A stretch of 64,000 nucleotides of DNA from Paenibacillus sp. BJ-4 (GCF_020404765.1 NZ_JAIVEM010000140.1:62001-126000), one strand, 5' to 3'. Positions 8,043 through 16,289 are shown, numbered from the stretch's first letter. Numbers and translations are program-made. The notes: generated from the letters alone by a model not told the origin.

Positions 8043-8991
8043 ATGAACAAAACAGATCGTTTGTTGGCCATCGTACTGGAGCTGCAAGGCAGACAAGTGG
8101 TACGTGCCGAGGATTTGGCGGCACGATTTGAAACCAGCGTGAGGACCATCTAACGCGACATTCAGGCGCTCAGCGAAGCAGGCGTGCCGATTATAGGCAC
8201 TACAGGCACAGGGTATTCTTTAATGGAGGGATATTTTCTACCTCCGATCAGTTTTACAATAGAGGAAGCCGTAACCTTGCTTATAGGAACAGAATTTATC
8301 GAGCAACGATTTGATGATGATTATCGTGATAGAGCTAATGTTGCTAGGAGGAAAATCGAGGTGACTCTATCAGACAGTGTCCGCAGTGAGACCTCCCGTA
8401 TACGCAAGTCGCTGCGATTGCTCGCTCCTGGCAAACAGACAGCTCTGTCAAACGAAAGGGGAAATCTCGATAAGATCCGCCGAGCTCTACTAGATGGGCG
8501 AAAGATCAGATTTCATTATTCGAAAAGAATTACAAATTCCACGGGGAGCCGCCATAGCGAACGTACCGCCGCTACCTATGGCCTTGTACTCGTTGAAGGG
8601 TCTTGGATGCTTGTGGCCCGGTGTGATCTACGCCAAGACATCCGCCATTTCCGGTTGTCCCGAATAGCTGAACTTATCGAACTGGACGAACGATTCGAAC
8701 TCCCTGCGCATTTTGACTTAAGGGAAGTATACCCCTTTAGATGATCGCCAATTGCGAGTCTTCCTTCGATTTAATCATGACATTGCAGATAAGGTGAAGG
8801 AATCGAACTATCATTACATAGAGGATATGAAAGAGCATCAAGATGGATTGGATGTGGTCTTACGCGTTCGTCAGCTGGATGAATTGCTGCAATGGGTGCT
8901 TGGCTGGGGAGCGGGCGTAATCGTGTTGGAACCCAAATCATTCCGAAATCGGATTCGCCAGGAAGCCCAAAAAATTCTAAACCGCTACTGA
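8043..8991 (+). pseudogene. WYL-domain (YafY-type) transcriptional regulator, two lesions
   Basis: A DeoR-type HTH plus WYL regulator broken twice. The gene starts at ATG 8043 behind GGGGGGAG and reads an HTH up to RTI, where TAA (8151-8153) replaces the Tyr codon expected in the conserved RTIYRDI. The frame then continues through a WYL-like domain to a stop at 8742-8744. The remaining C-terminal ~80 residues (RQLRVFLRFNHDIADKV to ILNRY) are in another frame, so there is also a frameshift near 8740. The next intact gene of the same family is at 9672. It is the first gene right of rlmH, in the short segment between repeats A and B. Confidence 0.88.
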
Positions 8992-9118
8992 CATAACGTT
9001 GTCAGTAGCAGTTTTTTATAATTGGACATGTAAATGTAAAGGAGATAGATGAGTAAGAGTATGTTTTGCAACGGCTGAGGGACACAGTCAAACCTATTAT
9101 TAGGAAGGATGATATCTT

Positions 9119-9523
9119 GTGAATTTCGCTTCTGTACGCATCATTACTGACGACGTGGATCGTCTCGTCGCGTTCTATGAGAAAGTCATGGGGGTTGCGG
9201 CGGAGCGACCCGCCCCCGTATTTGCCGAACTCGTTGCGCCATCATGCACCCTTGCAATCGGCCACTCCCAGACGGCGCAGCTATTCGGCGCCGGTTCCGT
9301 AGTGGGGGCCAATAATCGCACTGTCATTATTGAGTTCCGCGTCGACGATGTCGAGGCCGAATATGTGCGCTTGAAGCCATTTGTCGATAATTGGGTAAAG
9401 GAACCGACCACGATGCCGTGGGGGAACCGTTCTATGCTGTTCCGCGATCCCGACGGCAACCTTCTTAACCTCTTCGAGCCGGTGACCGAGGATGCGATTA
9501 AACGGTTTAGAGGTAGACATTGA
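9119..9523 (+). CDS. VOC-family (glyoxalase/bleomycin-resistance fold) protein
   Basis: A 134-residue protein with the two beta-alpha-beta-beta-beta units of the vicinal oxygen chelate fold: MNFASVRIITDDVDRLVAFYE at the start and MLFRDPDGNLLNLFEP near the end, whose Glu is a usual metal ligand. The substrate is unknown. The start is GTG at 9119, preceded by AGGAAGG. Its GC content and codon choice (many GCG, GTC, CTC, CCC) are clearly richer than in neighbouring genes, a sign of recent transfer. It lies just left of repeat copy B. Confidence 0.8.
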   Translation: MNFASVRIITDDVDRLVAFYEKVMGVAAERPAPVFAELVAPSCTLAIGHSQTAQLFGAGSVVGANNRTVIIEFRVDDVEAEYVRLKPFVDNWVKEPTTMPWGNRSMLFRDPDGNLLNLFEPVTEDAIKRFRGRH

Positions 9524-9532
9524 CAGACAGTA

Positions 9533-9592
9533 AAGGATGGCCTTCAAACTTGCCGTTACAGACAGCGCGAAGAACCTTATCATAAGTAGGGG
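9533..9592 (+). repeat. rlmH-end-like repeat, copy B
   Basis: GGATGGCCTT, then CTTGCCGTTACAGACAG, then a core (9566-9592) GAACCTTATCATAAGTAG that matches the end of rlmH with few changes. The first two parts are absent from rlmH and shared with copies C-F. Confidence 0.75.
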
Positions 9593-9614
9593 CTTTATTT
9601 ATACGGAAAATTTT

Positions 9615-9638
9615 AACTTGACATAAATTTGTCAAGTT
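9615..9638. promoter_or_regulatory. Inverted repeat before WYL regulator (operator or weak terminator)
   Basis: AACTTGACA and TGTCAAGTT form a perfect 9+9 dyad with a 6-base spacer, 34 bases before the WYL start codon. It contains a TTGACA that could be a -35 box, and a TATACT follows at 9647. A T-run directly behind it means it could also work as a terminator. Confidence 0.5.
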
Positions 9639-9671
9639 TTTTTAGTTATACTGAAACCAAGAGGTGAGCGG

Positions 9672-10604
9672 ATGCAAATCAGCAGATTATTTCAAATGAT
9701 TTATATTTTACTGGAAAAGGGGACGGTTACGGCACCAGAGCTGGCTGAGCGGTTTGAGGTTTCTACCAGAACGATCTATAGAGACGTTGAAACCTTGAGC
9801 CAGGCTGGAATTCCGGTCTATACCAGCCAAGGAAAAGGAGGTGGCATTTCCCTTTCCGACAGGTTTGTCCTGAACAAATCTTTGCTTACCGACAAGGAGC
9901 AGGATGAGATACTTTTTGCCCTGCAAAGCTTGTCCGTAGCCCGATTGCCTGATTCCGACGAAGTCTTCTCGAAGCTGAGCAGCTTGTTCAGGAAAAATAG
10001 TACCAACTGGATTGAAGTCGATTTCTCCCCATGGGGAAGCGGGCAAAAACAAAAAGAGCTGTATACATTGCTGAAACAGGCCATTTTGGAGCATAAAGTG
10101 ATTTCGTTTACATACCTGAGCGCGGCCGGGGAACAAAAAAGCCGGAGAGCCGCACCAGTGAAACTGCTATTTAAGGATAGAGCCTGGTACGTTGAGGCTT
10201 ACAGTTTTGACAAAGATGCTTTAAGAAACTTTAAGATTACTAGGATGTCGAATGTACAGCTTTCAGACGGGGACGGGGCTCAGCTCTTAGAGCTTCAGCA
10301 AGAGCGCATGGAGTCTACAGTGACTTCTCGTGAAGAATCTAGGGTTAAAGAAATGCCGAGAATCCGTCTGGTATTACAAATAGAACCGGCGGGAGCCTAT
10401 CGTATCGTAGATGAGTTTAAGGAAGAGGACATTTTGAAACAGGAAGATGGGTCTTTCCGGGTCACTTCAGATATGCCTTCCGGAGAATGGCTTGTTCAAT
10501 ATCTTCTTTCCTATGGAGATTTACTGGAAGTTGTTGAGCCGGCGTCTGTCAGGCTGGAGATAAAAAACCGTACGGCGAAAATGTCCGGAAAATATTTAAC
10601 ATAA
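9672..10604 (+). CDS. WYL-domain helix-turn-helix regulator (YafY/YobV type)
   Basis: A 310-residue regulator. Residues 1-60 form a winged HTH (LAERFEVSTRTIYRDVETLSQAGIP), the middle carries a WYL domain (SFTYLSAAG to RAWYVEAYSFD, where the W-Y is kept), and the C-terminus is the WCX extension. The start ATG follows GAGGTGAGC. It is the first gene of a run (SDR, NTF2-like, Dabb) on the same strand and probably controls it; the palindrome at 9615-9638 is a likely operator. It is an intact relative of the broken gene at 8043. Confidence 0.88.
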   Translation: MQISRLFQMIYILLEKGTVTAPELAERFEVSTRTIYRDVETLSQAGIPVYTSQGKGGGISLSDRFVLNKSLLTDKEQDEILFALQSLSVARLPDSDEVFSKLSSLFRKNSTNWIEVDFSPWGSGQKQKELYTLLKQAILEHKVISFTYLSAAGEQKSRRAAPVKLLFKDRAWYVEAYSFDKDALRNFKITRMSNVQLSDGDGAQLLELQQERMESTVTSREESRVKEMPRIRLVLQIEPAGAYRIVDEFKEEDILKQEDGSFRVTSDMPSGEWLVQYLLSYGDLLEVVEPASVRLEIKNRTAKMSGKYLT

Positions 10605-10682
10605 CTGGACACGCTGCTGTCAGGTTCTGTTGATTAAACTAGCCTTGTATTCAAAACATACTAAGGAGGATTCAGCAGAACA

Positions 10683-11483
10683 ATGGATAACAGCCCGTAC
10701 TTATTGGATATGAGCAAAGAATTTGCAGGTAAACGAGCACTGGTGACTGGCGGAACCCGGGGAATCGGCTGGGCGATCGTCCAGCGTTTGCATGCAGCGG
10801 GAGCTGAAGTTATAGCTGCGGCAAGATCCATGCCTGAAGCATTACCGAAGGAGATAGGATTCATTCAGGCCGATGTGGGCCTTCCGGAAGGTGTGGATCA
10901 TATTGTTCAGGAAACGACTCGAAAATTCGGCGGTCTGGATATTTTGATTAACAATGTGGGAGGATCCTCAACAAGTACAGCAGGGGCTTTAGCTCAAACA
11001 GATGAAGATTGGCAAACGACGTTTAATGCCAACCTGTTTTCTTCCGTCCGCCTTGATCGCGGATTTTTGCCTTACATGGTCAAACAGCAAAGCGGAGTGA
11101 TTGTCCATATATCCTCTATTCAAAGTAGGCTTCCCGGCAACATAACCATGCCTTATTCGGCTGCCAAAGCTGCGCTCGTTAACTACAGTAAAAACCTGGC
11201 GACCCAGTACGGCCCAAAGGGGATAAGAATCAATGCATTGGCGCCGGGATTTACCGAAACGGAAGCAGCAGAACGCTTAATCGAGAGAATGGCTGAACAA
11301 GCCGGAACGGACTATACAGCTGCCCGGCAGCAGTTAATGGACGAGCTTGGTGGCATTCCTCTCGGCCGGCCGGCCAAACCTGAGGAGGTTGCCGAGCTTG
11401 CCGCCTTCCTTGCGTCAAGTAGAGCCTCTTATATTACGGGCTGTGAGTATGTCATTGACGGCGGAACCATCCGCACCGTTTAA
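10683..11483 (+). CDS. Short-chain dehydrogenase/reductase (classical SDR)
   Basis: A 266-residue NAD(P)-dependent oxidoreductase. The Rossmann motif is TGGTRGIG (22-29) and NNVGG is at 89-93. The catalytic residues are S143/S144, Y157 and K161 (YSAAK), and the C-terminal YITGCEYVIDGG closes the family pattern. The substrate is unknown. AAGGAGG lies 13 bases before the ATG, slightly far. It is followed closely by an NTF2-like and a Dabb-domain gene, a set often found in small detoxification or polyketide-like clusters, under the WYL regulator upstream. Confidence 0.9.
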   Translation: MDNSPYLLDMSKEFAGKRALVTGGTRGIGWAIVQRLHAAGAEVIAAARSMPEALPKEIGFIQADVGLPEGVDHIVQETTRKFGGLDILINNVGGSSTSTAGALAQTDEDWQTTFNANLFSSVRLDRGFLPYMVKQQSGVIVHISSIQSRLPGNITMPYSAAKAALVNYSKNLATQYGPKGIRINALAPGFTETEAAERLIERMAEQAGTDYTAARQQLMDELGGIPLGRPAKPEEVAELAAFLASSRASYITGCEYVIDGGTIRTV

Positions 11484-11507
11484 CGAAATTACAAAGGGGT
11501 TGATCAT

Positions 11508-11873
11508 ATGAAGCCTGATCTTAATCTGCTTCCACAAGTCGTACAAGATTTTATAGCCGCTACTAATAAACCCGATCCGGATACTTATGTCGACTGCTTT
11601 TCGCAAGATGCACTTGTTCTCGATGAAGGCAAAGAGTGGGCAGGCAAAGCTGCTATAAAACAATGGAGTGCCGAATATCACTTTGGAGCTAACATAACGC
11701 TTGAACCCATACAGGATAAACAGCATGAGGAAGAAGCTGTGGTAGTTTTTAAGGTTAACGGGGATTTCGACAAAACCGGCCTCCCGGACCCTCTCTATTT
11801 GGATTTTTATTTTCAGATTCGCAACGATAAGATTAAGCAGCTTGCGATCCTGCTGTCTAAAGGATCGGAATAA
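11508..11873 (+). CDS. NTF2-like (SnoaL-type) protein
   Basis: A 121-residue cone-shaped NTF2-fold protein. The first helix (VVQDFIAATNKPDPDTYVDCF) and the strand QDALVLDEGKEWAGKAAIKQW match the SnoaL/nuclear-transport-factor-2 superfamily, used as small enzymes or ligand-binding proteins. AAAGGGG precedes the ATG. It lies 24 bases behind the SDR gene, so the two are probably translated from one message. Confidence 0.8.
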   Translation: MKPDLNLLPQVVQDFIAATNKPDPDTYVDCFSQDALVLDEGKEWAGKAAIKQWSAEYHFGANITLEPIQDKQHEEEAVVVFKVNGDFDKTGLPDPLYLDFYFQIRNDKIKQLAILLSKGSE

Positions 11874-11916
11874 GTAGACAAAGGCTAATCAGATAAGGAA
11901 CGAGGGGGACCTAAAG

Positions 11917-12204
11917 ATGATACTAAATCATGTGTTATTGAAGCTGAAGGACCGGAGCCTGGAGCATATCGAGCAAGTTCAAACCGTTCTGCTAGGCTTG
12001 AGAGGGGAAATACAAGTTCTTCTCGATGTTCAGGCTGAAGTTAATGTTCGCCCTGGTCCTTCAGCATACGATTTGATCCTGATCACCAAGTTTGCTTCCT
12101 TAGAAGACATGGATGAATACCTTATCCACCCGGCCCATCAGGAAGTCGCCAAGTGGATGGGTACGGTTCTGGAAACGCAGGCGTCTGTCTGCTGCGCAAT
12201 CTAA
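11917..12204 (+). CDS. Dabb (stress-responsive A/B barrel) domain protein
   Basis: A 95-residue dimeric alpha/beta barrel protein. The start MILNHVLLKLKDRSLEHIEQV, the middle YDLILITKFASLEDMDEYL and the HPAHQEVAKWM motif are characteristic of the Dabb family. The reaction is unknown. GAGGGGG precedes the ATG. It is the last gene of the WYL-SDR-NTF2-Dabb run; a strong terminator follows. Confidence 0.85.
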   Translation: MILNHVLLKLKDRSLEHIEQVQTVLLGLRGEIQVLLDVQAEVNVRPGPSAYDLILITKFASLEDMDEYLIHPAHQEVAKWMGTVLETQASVCCAI

Positions 12205-12251
12205 TAGAAGTTAACTACCAATGTCTCTTCAGTCGCATAACTGCGAAATAT

Positions 12252-12296
12252 AAACAGCACCATATTCTTCATTAGTGAAGAGTACGGTGCTGTTTT
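12252..12296 (+). terminator. Terminator after the WYL-SDR-NTF2-Dabb run
   Basis: AAACAGCACC pairs with GGTGCTGTTT, with further pairing inside (TATTCTTC with GAAGAGTA), followed by T residues. Confidence 0.8.
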
Positions 12297-12297
12297 C

Positions 12298-12447
12298 CGT
12301 ATAGAGTCCACAGCGTTCGACTTTGAGCTGAACGAGGAGGAAATGGAACGAATCCGGTGTTTGGACACGGACAAGAGATACTCAGTAAGCCCGACAGGTC
12401 ACATGGTCAACCCGATTTACGTAAGGTCTCAAAAGGAATGGCCCTAA
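12298..12447 (+). pseudogene. Aldo/keto reductase C-terminal remnant
   Basis: Forty-nine codons open to a TAA read RIESTAFDFELNEEEMERIR and then a block with LDTDKRYS and a C-terminal NPIYV. This is the usual end of aldo/keto reductases (FDFELxxEEMxxIxxLDxxxRY). There is no start and no catalytic part, so it is a decayed fragment. Its stop codon lies inside the left end of repeat copy C, so the cassette boundary seems to have cut the gene here. Confidence 0.75.
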
Positions 12448-12500
12448 ACCTTGCCGTTACAGCTAGCGCGGTGAAGCGTACCATAAGTGACGGCAAGTTT
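12433..12500 (+). repeat. rlmH-end-like repeat, copy C
   Basis: A GGAATGGCCC-like left end, then CTTGCCGTTACAGCTAG, then core GAAGCGTACCATAAGTGA (12467-12497) and CGGCAAGTTT. The two outer arms CTTGCCGT and ACGGCAAG are perfectly inverted. The core looks very like the staphylococcal SCC direct repeat. Confidence 0.78.
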
Positions 12501-12549
12501 TTACAAAGTTTGGGGAGATTTGGTCTCGCCTGCACCATATCGTTGTACA

Positions 12550-12580
12550 CAAAAAGGCCCCATATTGGCAAGGGGCCTTA
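12550..12580 (-). terminator. Terminator for the zinc-type ADH gene
   Basis: On the minus strand AAGGCCCC and GGGGCCTT form a stem followed by TTTTT, about 55 bases after the stop of the dehydrogenase gene. Confidence 0.8.
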
Positions 12581-12635
12581 GTCTTGCCTATACACATTAC
12601 CGCTTTTTGGAACCAAACGTGCCTTTTTCGTAGTA

Positions 12636-13679
12636 TCAGAAGTTTTCTAAAACAATTTTTCCAATGGACCGTCCAGTTTCCAACTTCTCATGCGCTAAAC
12701 GTAGGTTTGCTGCATTAATGGGTTCTAGTCGTTCGTTTAGTGTAGTTTTTAATTTTCCATCATCGATTAAGTCCGCCAGGTCATTCAGCAATTCGTGTTG
12801 TTTAATCATGTCTTTGGTATGAAACATGGACCGTGTAAACATGAACTCCCATACAAACGTTACACTTTTAGAAAACAGCAAGTCCATTTTCAGGCTTCCT
12901 GCCCAGGTAGCCTTATCTGCAGGTACGATACAGCAAATTATACCTTGAGGGGTAATGACCTCCGCCATATTGGCTAGATGTTGTACAGTATCATTCAAGC
13001 AAAAGATATAATCTACGGTGTCTATACCAAATTCTTTGAGCTGAGGTTGAAAAGGGTTGTTGTGGTTTATTATAAAATCCGCACCTAGACTTTTAACCCA
13101 TTGAGTTGACTCTGGACGCGAAGCAGTACCGATGACAGTCAAACCTGCTAATTTGGCAAGTTGAATGGCAATCGATCCTACCCCTCCTGCTGCACCGATA
13201 ATAAGTATATTTTTGTTTTCATTTGCGTTTAGGCTAATTCCTAAACGATCAAATAGGCCCTCCCATGCAGTTATCGAGGTAAGCGGTAATGCGGCTGCGG
13301 CTGCGAAATCCAAACTTTTCGGCATATTTCCTACAATTCGTTCATCAACCAAGTGAAATTCACTATTACTGCCTGGTCGAGATACACTGCCCGCATAATA
13401 GATCTTGTCCCCAGGTTTAAACAATTGACAGTCAGGACCAACTTGTTCTACGATTCCAGCAGCATCCCAACCAAGAATTTTCGGTGATTCGGCTTCGTAG
13501 TTATGGTTTTCGCGAACACCTACGTCTGCAGGGTTGACAGAGATTGCCTTTACATTTACAAGCAAATCACGGCCCGTAGGTTCCGGTTTATCCAAATGCA
13601 GATCAATAAGGCTTTCCGGATTGGATATTGGGAGGTATCGGTAAGCACCGACTGCTTTCATCTTTTGGTTGGTATTCAT
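12636..13679 (-). CDS. Zinc-type alcohol dehydrogenase / quinone oxidoreductase (MDR family)
   Basis: A 347-residue MDR-superfamily enzyme of the zinc-binding ADH-like subgroup that mostly lacks zinc and reduces quinones or enones with NADPH. Visible features are the GroES-like N-terminal domain (ISVNPADVGVRE, GWDAAGIVEQVG), the nucleotide motif IIGAAGGVGSIAIQLAK and the C-terminal GRSIGKIVLE. I start at the ATG at 13679 (MNTNQKMKAVGAY), with GAGG about 10 bases upstream; a further upstream in-frame start lacks a ribosome site. It is divergent from an HxlR regulator, the common arrangement for electrophile-responsive reductases. Confidence 0.9.
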   Translation of the reverse strand: MNTNQKMKAVGAYRYLPISNPESLIDLHLDKPEPTGRDLLVNVKAISVNPADVGVRENHNYEAESPKILGWDAAGIVEQVGPDCQLFKPGDKIYYAGSVSRPGSNSEFHLVDERIVGNMPKSLDFAAAAALPLTSITAWEGLFDRLGISLNANENKNILIIGAAGGVGSIAIQLAKLAGLTVIGTASRPESTQWVKSLGADFIINHNNPFQPQLKEFGIDTVDYIFCLNDTVQHLANMAEVITPQGIICCIVPADKATWAGSLKMDLLFSKSVTFVWEFMFTRSMFHTKDMIKQHELLNDLADLIDDGKLKTTLNERLEPINAANLRLAHEKLETGRSIGKIVLENF

Positions 13680-13736
13680 GGGTATCCATCCTCTCAAATA
13701 GGAAATGTTGTACAGTTGCATTGTAAATCAATTCGA

Positions 13737-13749
13737 TTACTTTAAGTAA
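13737..13749. promoter_or_regulatory. Candidate HxlR operator between ADH and hxlR
   Basis: TTACTTTAAGTAA is a perfect 6+6 dyad with a central base, in the 126-base divergent intergenic region. It resembles TACT/AGTA-type sites of YodB-like HxlR regulators. Confidence 0.5.
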
Positions 13750-13805
13750 GTACGCATATTTTTATGATATAGTATTAAAAATCAAACCTTTAGGGAGATA
13801 AGCTG

Positions 13806-14183
13806 ATGGGAGACCGAAGAAACAAATATGGAGCGAGTCCGGATATGCAAGCATGTCCGGTTGAAACAACGCTGGATGTTATTGGTGGGAAGTGGAAGGG
13901 AATCATTCTCTATCAGCTCCTGGACGGAACGAAAAGATTCAATGAATTTAGGCGCCTCAATCCGGGAATTACGCAGTTTATGCTCACATTACAGTTAAGA
14001 GAGCTTGAACGGGATGGCATCATTCACCGAGAAATATATAAAGAGATTCCGCCAAAAGTGGAATACTCCCTTACTGATTTCGGAAGGACTTTGGAACCGG
14101 TCATTATGTCTATGAAAGCATGGGGGGAGTCTTATAAAATGCGGCTTGATGAAAATCGAACGATACAAGGGGAGGAAAGTTAA
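13806..14183 (+). CDS. HxlR-family (YodB-type) regulator
   Basis: A 125-residue winged-helix regulator with the family block CPVETTLDVIGGKWKGIILY, MLTLQLRELERDGIIHREIY and PPKVEYSLTDFG. C17 lies where YodB-like members carry their redox-sensing cysteine, so it may sense quinones or other electrophiles. The ATG follows AGGGAGATAAGCTG. It probably represses the divergent dehydrogenase gene through the TTACTTTAAGTAA dyad. Confidence 0.9.
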   Translation: MGDRRNKYGASPDMQACPVETTLDVIGGKWKGIILYQLLDGTKRFNEFRRLNPGITQFMLTLQLRELERDGIIHREIYKEIPPKVEYSLTDFGRTLEPVIMSMKAWGESYKMRLDENRTIQGEES

Positions 14184-14270
14184 AGGCAAGTTGAGTAACA
14201 AGCCAGGCGGTGGGTACAAGGCCACAGCTACAAGAAGTAAAGAGAATATACAATGCATGTTCTATAATTT

Positions 14271-14350
14271 TAAGGCCATCCCGCAAAGGATGGCCTTAAA
14301 ACTTGTCGATACAGACAGCGCTGAGAACCGTATCACAAATAGTGGTAAAG
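14271..14350 (+). repeat. rlmH-end-like repeat, copy D, with hairpin
   Basis: A perfect 10-base hairpin (AAGGCCATCC, 6-base loop, GGATGGCCTT) runs directly into CTTGTCGATACAGACAG and the core GAACCGTATCACAAATAG (14319-14350). The hairpin's right arm is the same sequence as the left end of copy B. Confidence 0.75.
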
Positions 14351-14522
14351 CAGAGAATGGAGTTATTGGTGAGTTTGAAGGAATTTATTAATGAAGATCG
14401 AAGACAAAGCAATTGCTTGAGGCGAAAATGATATTCGTGAATTTCTTTGTTTTGACTTGTTTCCGTAACCTTTGAGTATTAAGGTGGCACTTCTATACAA
14501 TACAGAAGAAAGGAGCGGGAGC

Positions 14523-16097
14523 ATGCTTCATGTTATCGAAAACGCAAAACAAGGGGATCGGCAAGCTTTCGAATATATTGTTCGACACTATACAGCGATG
14601 GCGAATGCGGTTGCGTACGAAAAGCTACACGATTTTCAATTAGCGGAAGATGCAGTTCAGGAATCATTTACAGAAGCATTCCTGCATTTAAGTAAATTAC
14701 GAGCAGTAGAAGCATTCCCAGGATGGTTCAAAGCTATTGTGATACGGCAATGTTATCGTATTATGCGTAGAAAGCATCATCGTGTTGTACCCTATGGGGA
14801 TGTTACACAATCGACAGAGATTCAAGTTAGTCTAACGGATGTTATTGAGAAAAGAGAACTACAGCAGTTGGTTCAAGATTCTATAGCACGCTTAACGCCC
14901 AATATGAGAATTGTGGTTCAATTATTTTATATTCAGGGGTACTCTCTTCAAGAGATTTCCAATTTTCTGGAGACTTCGGTTCCGGTATTGAAGAAGCGCC
15001 TCTTTGATGCTCGCCGTAAATTGAAGGGTGCCCTGCCTGTAGCCGACTTGATCTCTGTATGTAACCATCTGTATGAAGGAGGAAAAGGTGTGCTTCACAT
15101 TGTAAACGGAGATTCGGTGGCTGCGAAGCTACGACAAGGCATTGTACAAGGTGATATTTTAGTGTGGAGGGAAGTATATCCTCATGGTCCTGTATTTTTA
15201 GATCCTGCTGTATTGGACAATCGTTCTGTACGAGCACAATTCTTAGAGCAAACGCTGGGAATCCCTCGCTTAGAATATATACAGAGCAGTAAAATGCAAG
15301 AGAAAACCTTGGCAGATTTTAATAAATATGAGGAAGTCGTTTTATGGTTTGAGCATGATTTATTCGATCAGACGATGTTGTGTTATTTGCTCCATTGGTT
15401 CTCAGAGCAGCCGTTGTTGAAAACGAAACTGAATTTATTGTCCATCGGAGAGTATCCGGGGATCGAGCTGTTTCGAGGATTGGGACAACTCTCTCTGGAG
15501 CAAATGGAAACTTTATCGGGAACATGGAAATCTATTGGAACAAAAGAACTGGACTTAGGCAGAGCATTTTGGAAAGCCTATGCATCACAGGATCCGCAGC
15601 TGCTTCAGCAATTATTAAATAAAGACACGTCTGTGCTGCCGTATGCGCATGACGCATTCCAATGTCATCTATCTCGGTTTCCTTCCACACACAACGGGCT
15701 TGGCATCGTGGAGCAGACAACGCTGGAGATGGTATGTGCGGGGATACATTCTCCGTATGAATTATTTGAACATGTTGGAAATAAGCTCAATAATTTAGGT
15801 ATGGGTGATCTGCAGTACTGGCATATTTTAAAAGAGATGTCACAAGATCCGTATCCGTTACTGCAAATCCGCGGGTTAAAGGTATTCCCCGCTTATAATA
15901 GTGCATCAGTATCATTTCGCAACTGTGACGTTGTTTTAACTGATTTTGGAAATTGCGTAATGGATGGAAAAGAGGACTGGGTCGCAAAGAAAGGGATAGA
16001 TGAATGGTATGGTGGGGTTCACCTGCAAGGATACTTTCCACGATGGCGTTGGAATTCGACCCTACAAACGATTCATGATACAGGCATTGAGGTGTAG
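14523..16097 (+). CDS. ECF sigma factor fused to DUF1835-type domain
   Basis: A 524-residue fusion. Residues 1-80 are sigma region 2 (GDRQAFEYIVRHYTAMANAV, AEDAVQESFTEAF) and 110-170 are region 4 (LTPNMRIVVQLFYIQGYSLQEISNFL). From about 190, LHIVNGDSVAAKLRQG and VWREVYPHGPV begin a DUF1835 domain, which continues with a DUF3658-like C-terminus. ATG 14523 is preceded by AAGGAG. DUF1835 proteins are usually separate and of unknown role. Fused to a sigma factor, the domain could be a sensor replacing an anti-sigma factor. It fills the cassette between repeats D and E alone. Confidence 0.85.
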   Translation: MLHVIENAKQGDRQAFEYIVRHYTAMANAVAYEKLHDFQLAEDAVQESFTEAFLHLSKLRAVEAFPGWFKAIVIRQCYRIMRRKHHRVVPYGDVTQSTEIQVSLTDVIEKRELQQLVQDSIARLTPNMRIVVQLFYIQGYSLQEISNFLETSVPVLKKRLFDARRKLKGALPVADLISVCNHLYEGGKGVLHIVNGDSVAAKLRQGIVQGDILVWREVYPHGPVFLDPAVLDNRSVRAQFLEQTLGIPRLEYIQSSKMQEKTLADFNKYEEVVLWFEHDLFDQTMLCYLLHWFSEQPLLKTKLNLLSIGEYPGIELFRGLGQLSLEQMETLSGTWKSIGTKELDLGRAFWKAYASQDPQLLQQLLNKDTSVLPYAHDAFQCHLSRFPSTHNGLGIVEQTTLEMVCAGIHSPYELFEHVGNKLNNLGMGDLQYWHILKEMSQDPYPLLQIRGLKVFPAYNSASVSFRNCDVVLTDFGNCVMDGKEDWVAKKGIDEWYGGVHLQGYFPRWRWNSTLQTIHDTGIEV

Positions 16098-16147
16098 CTT
16101 TGTTTTACAGACAGCGCGGTGAAACCGTATCACAAATAATAGCAAAG
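16098..16147 (+). repeat. rlmH-end-like repeat, copy E
   Basis: CTTTGTTTTACAGACAG, then core GAAACCGTATCACAAATA (16115-16147), ending in AGCAAAG. The outer CTTTG and CAAAG arms stay complementary although both differ from copy C. It begins one base after the DUF1835 fusion gene. Confidence 0.7.
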
Positions 16148-16289
16148 CGAAAGCGGCCGTTACTATCTTTTTTCGTCATCCGTGATGTCTTTGGACATAA
16201 TCTTAATCTATAACACCGACCTCATGCAGCGAGAAATGTAGCAAGACGTATTCTCCAAGGTGGAAACGGCTGATTTGTTTAAACAAAAC

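Noticed and set aside
12357..12581. Open frame MFGHGQ... as a gene
   Set aside because: Out of frame with the recognisable aldo/keto reductase remnant in the same place and running across repeat C.
14146..14391. Open frame after hxlR covering repeat D
   Set aside because: No ribosome site, basic low-complexity product, and it runs through the hairpin and repeat.
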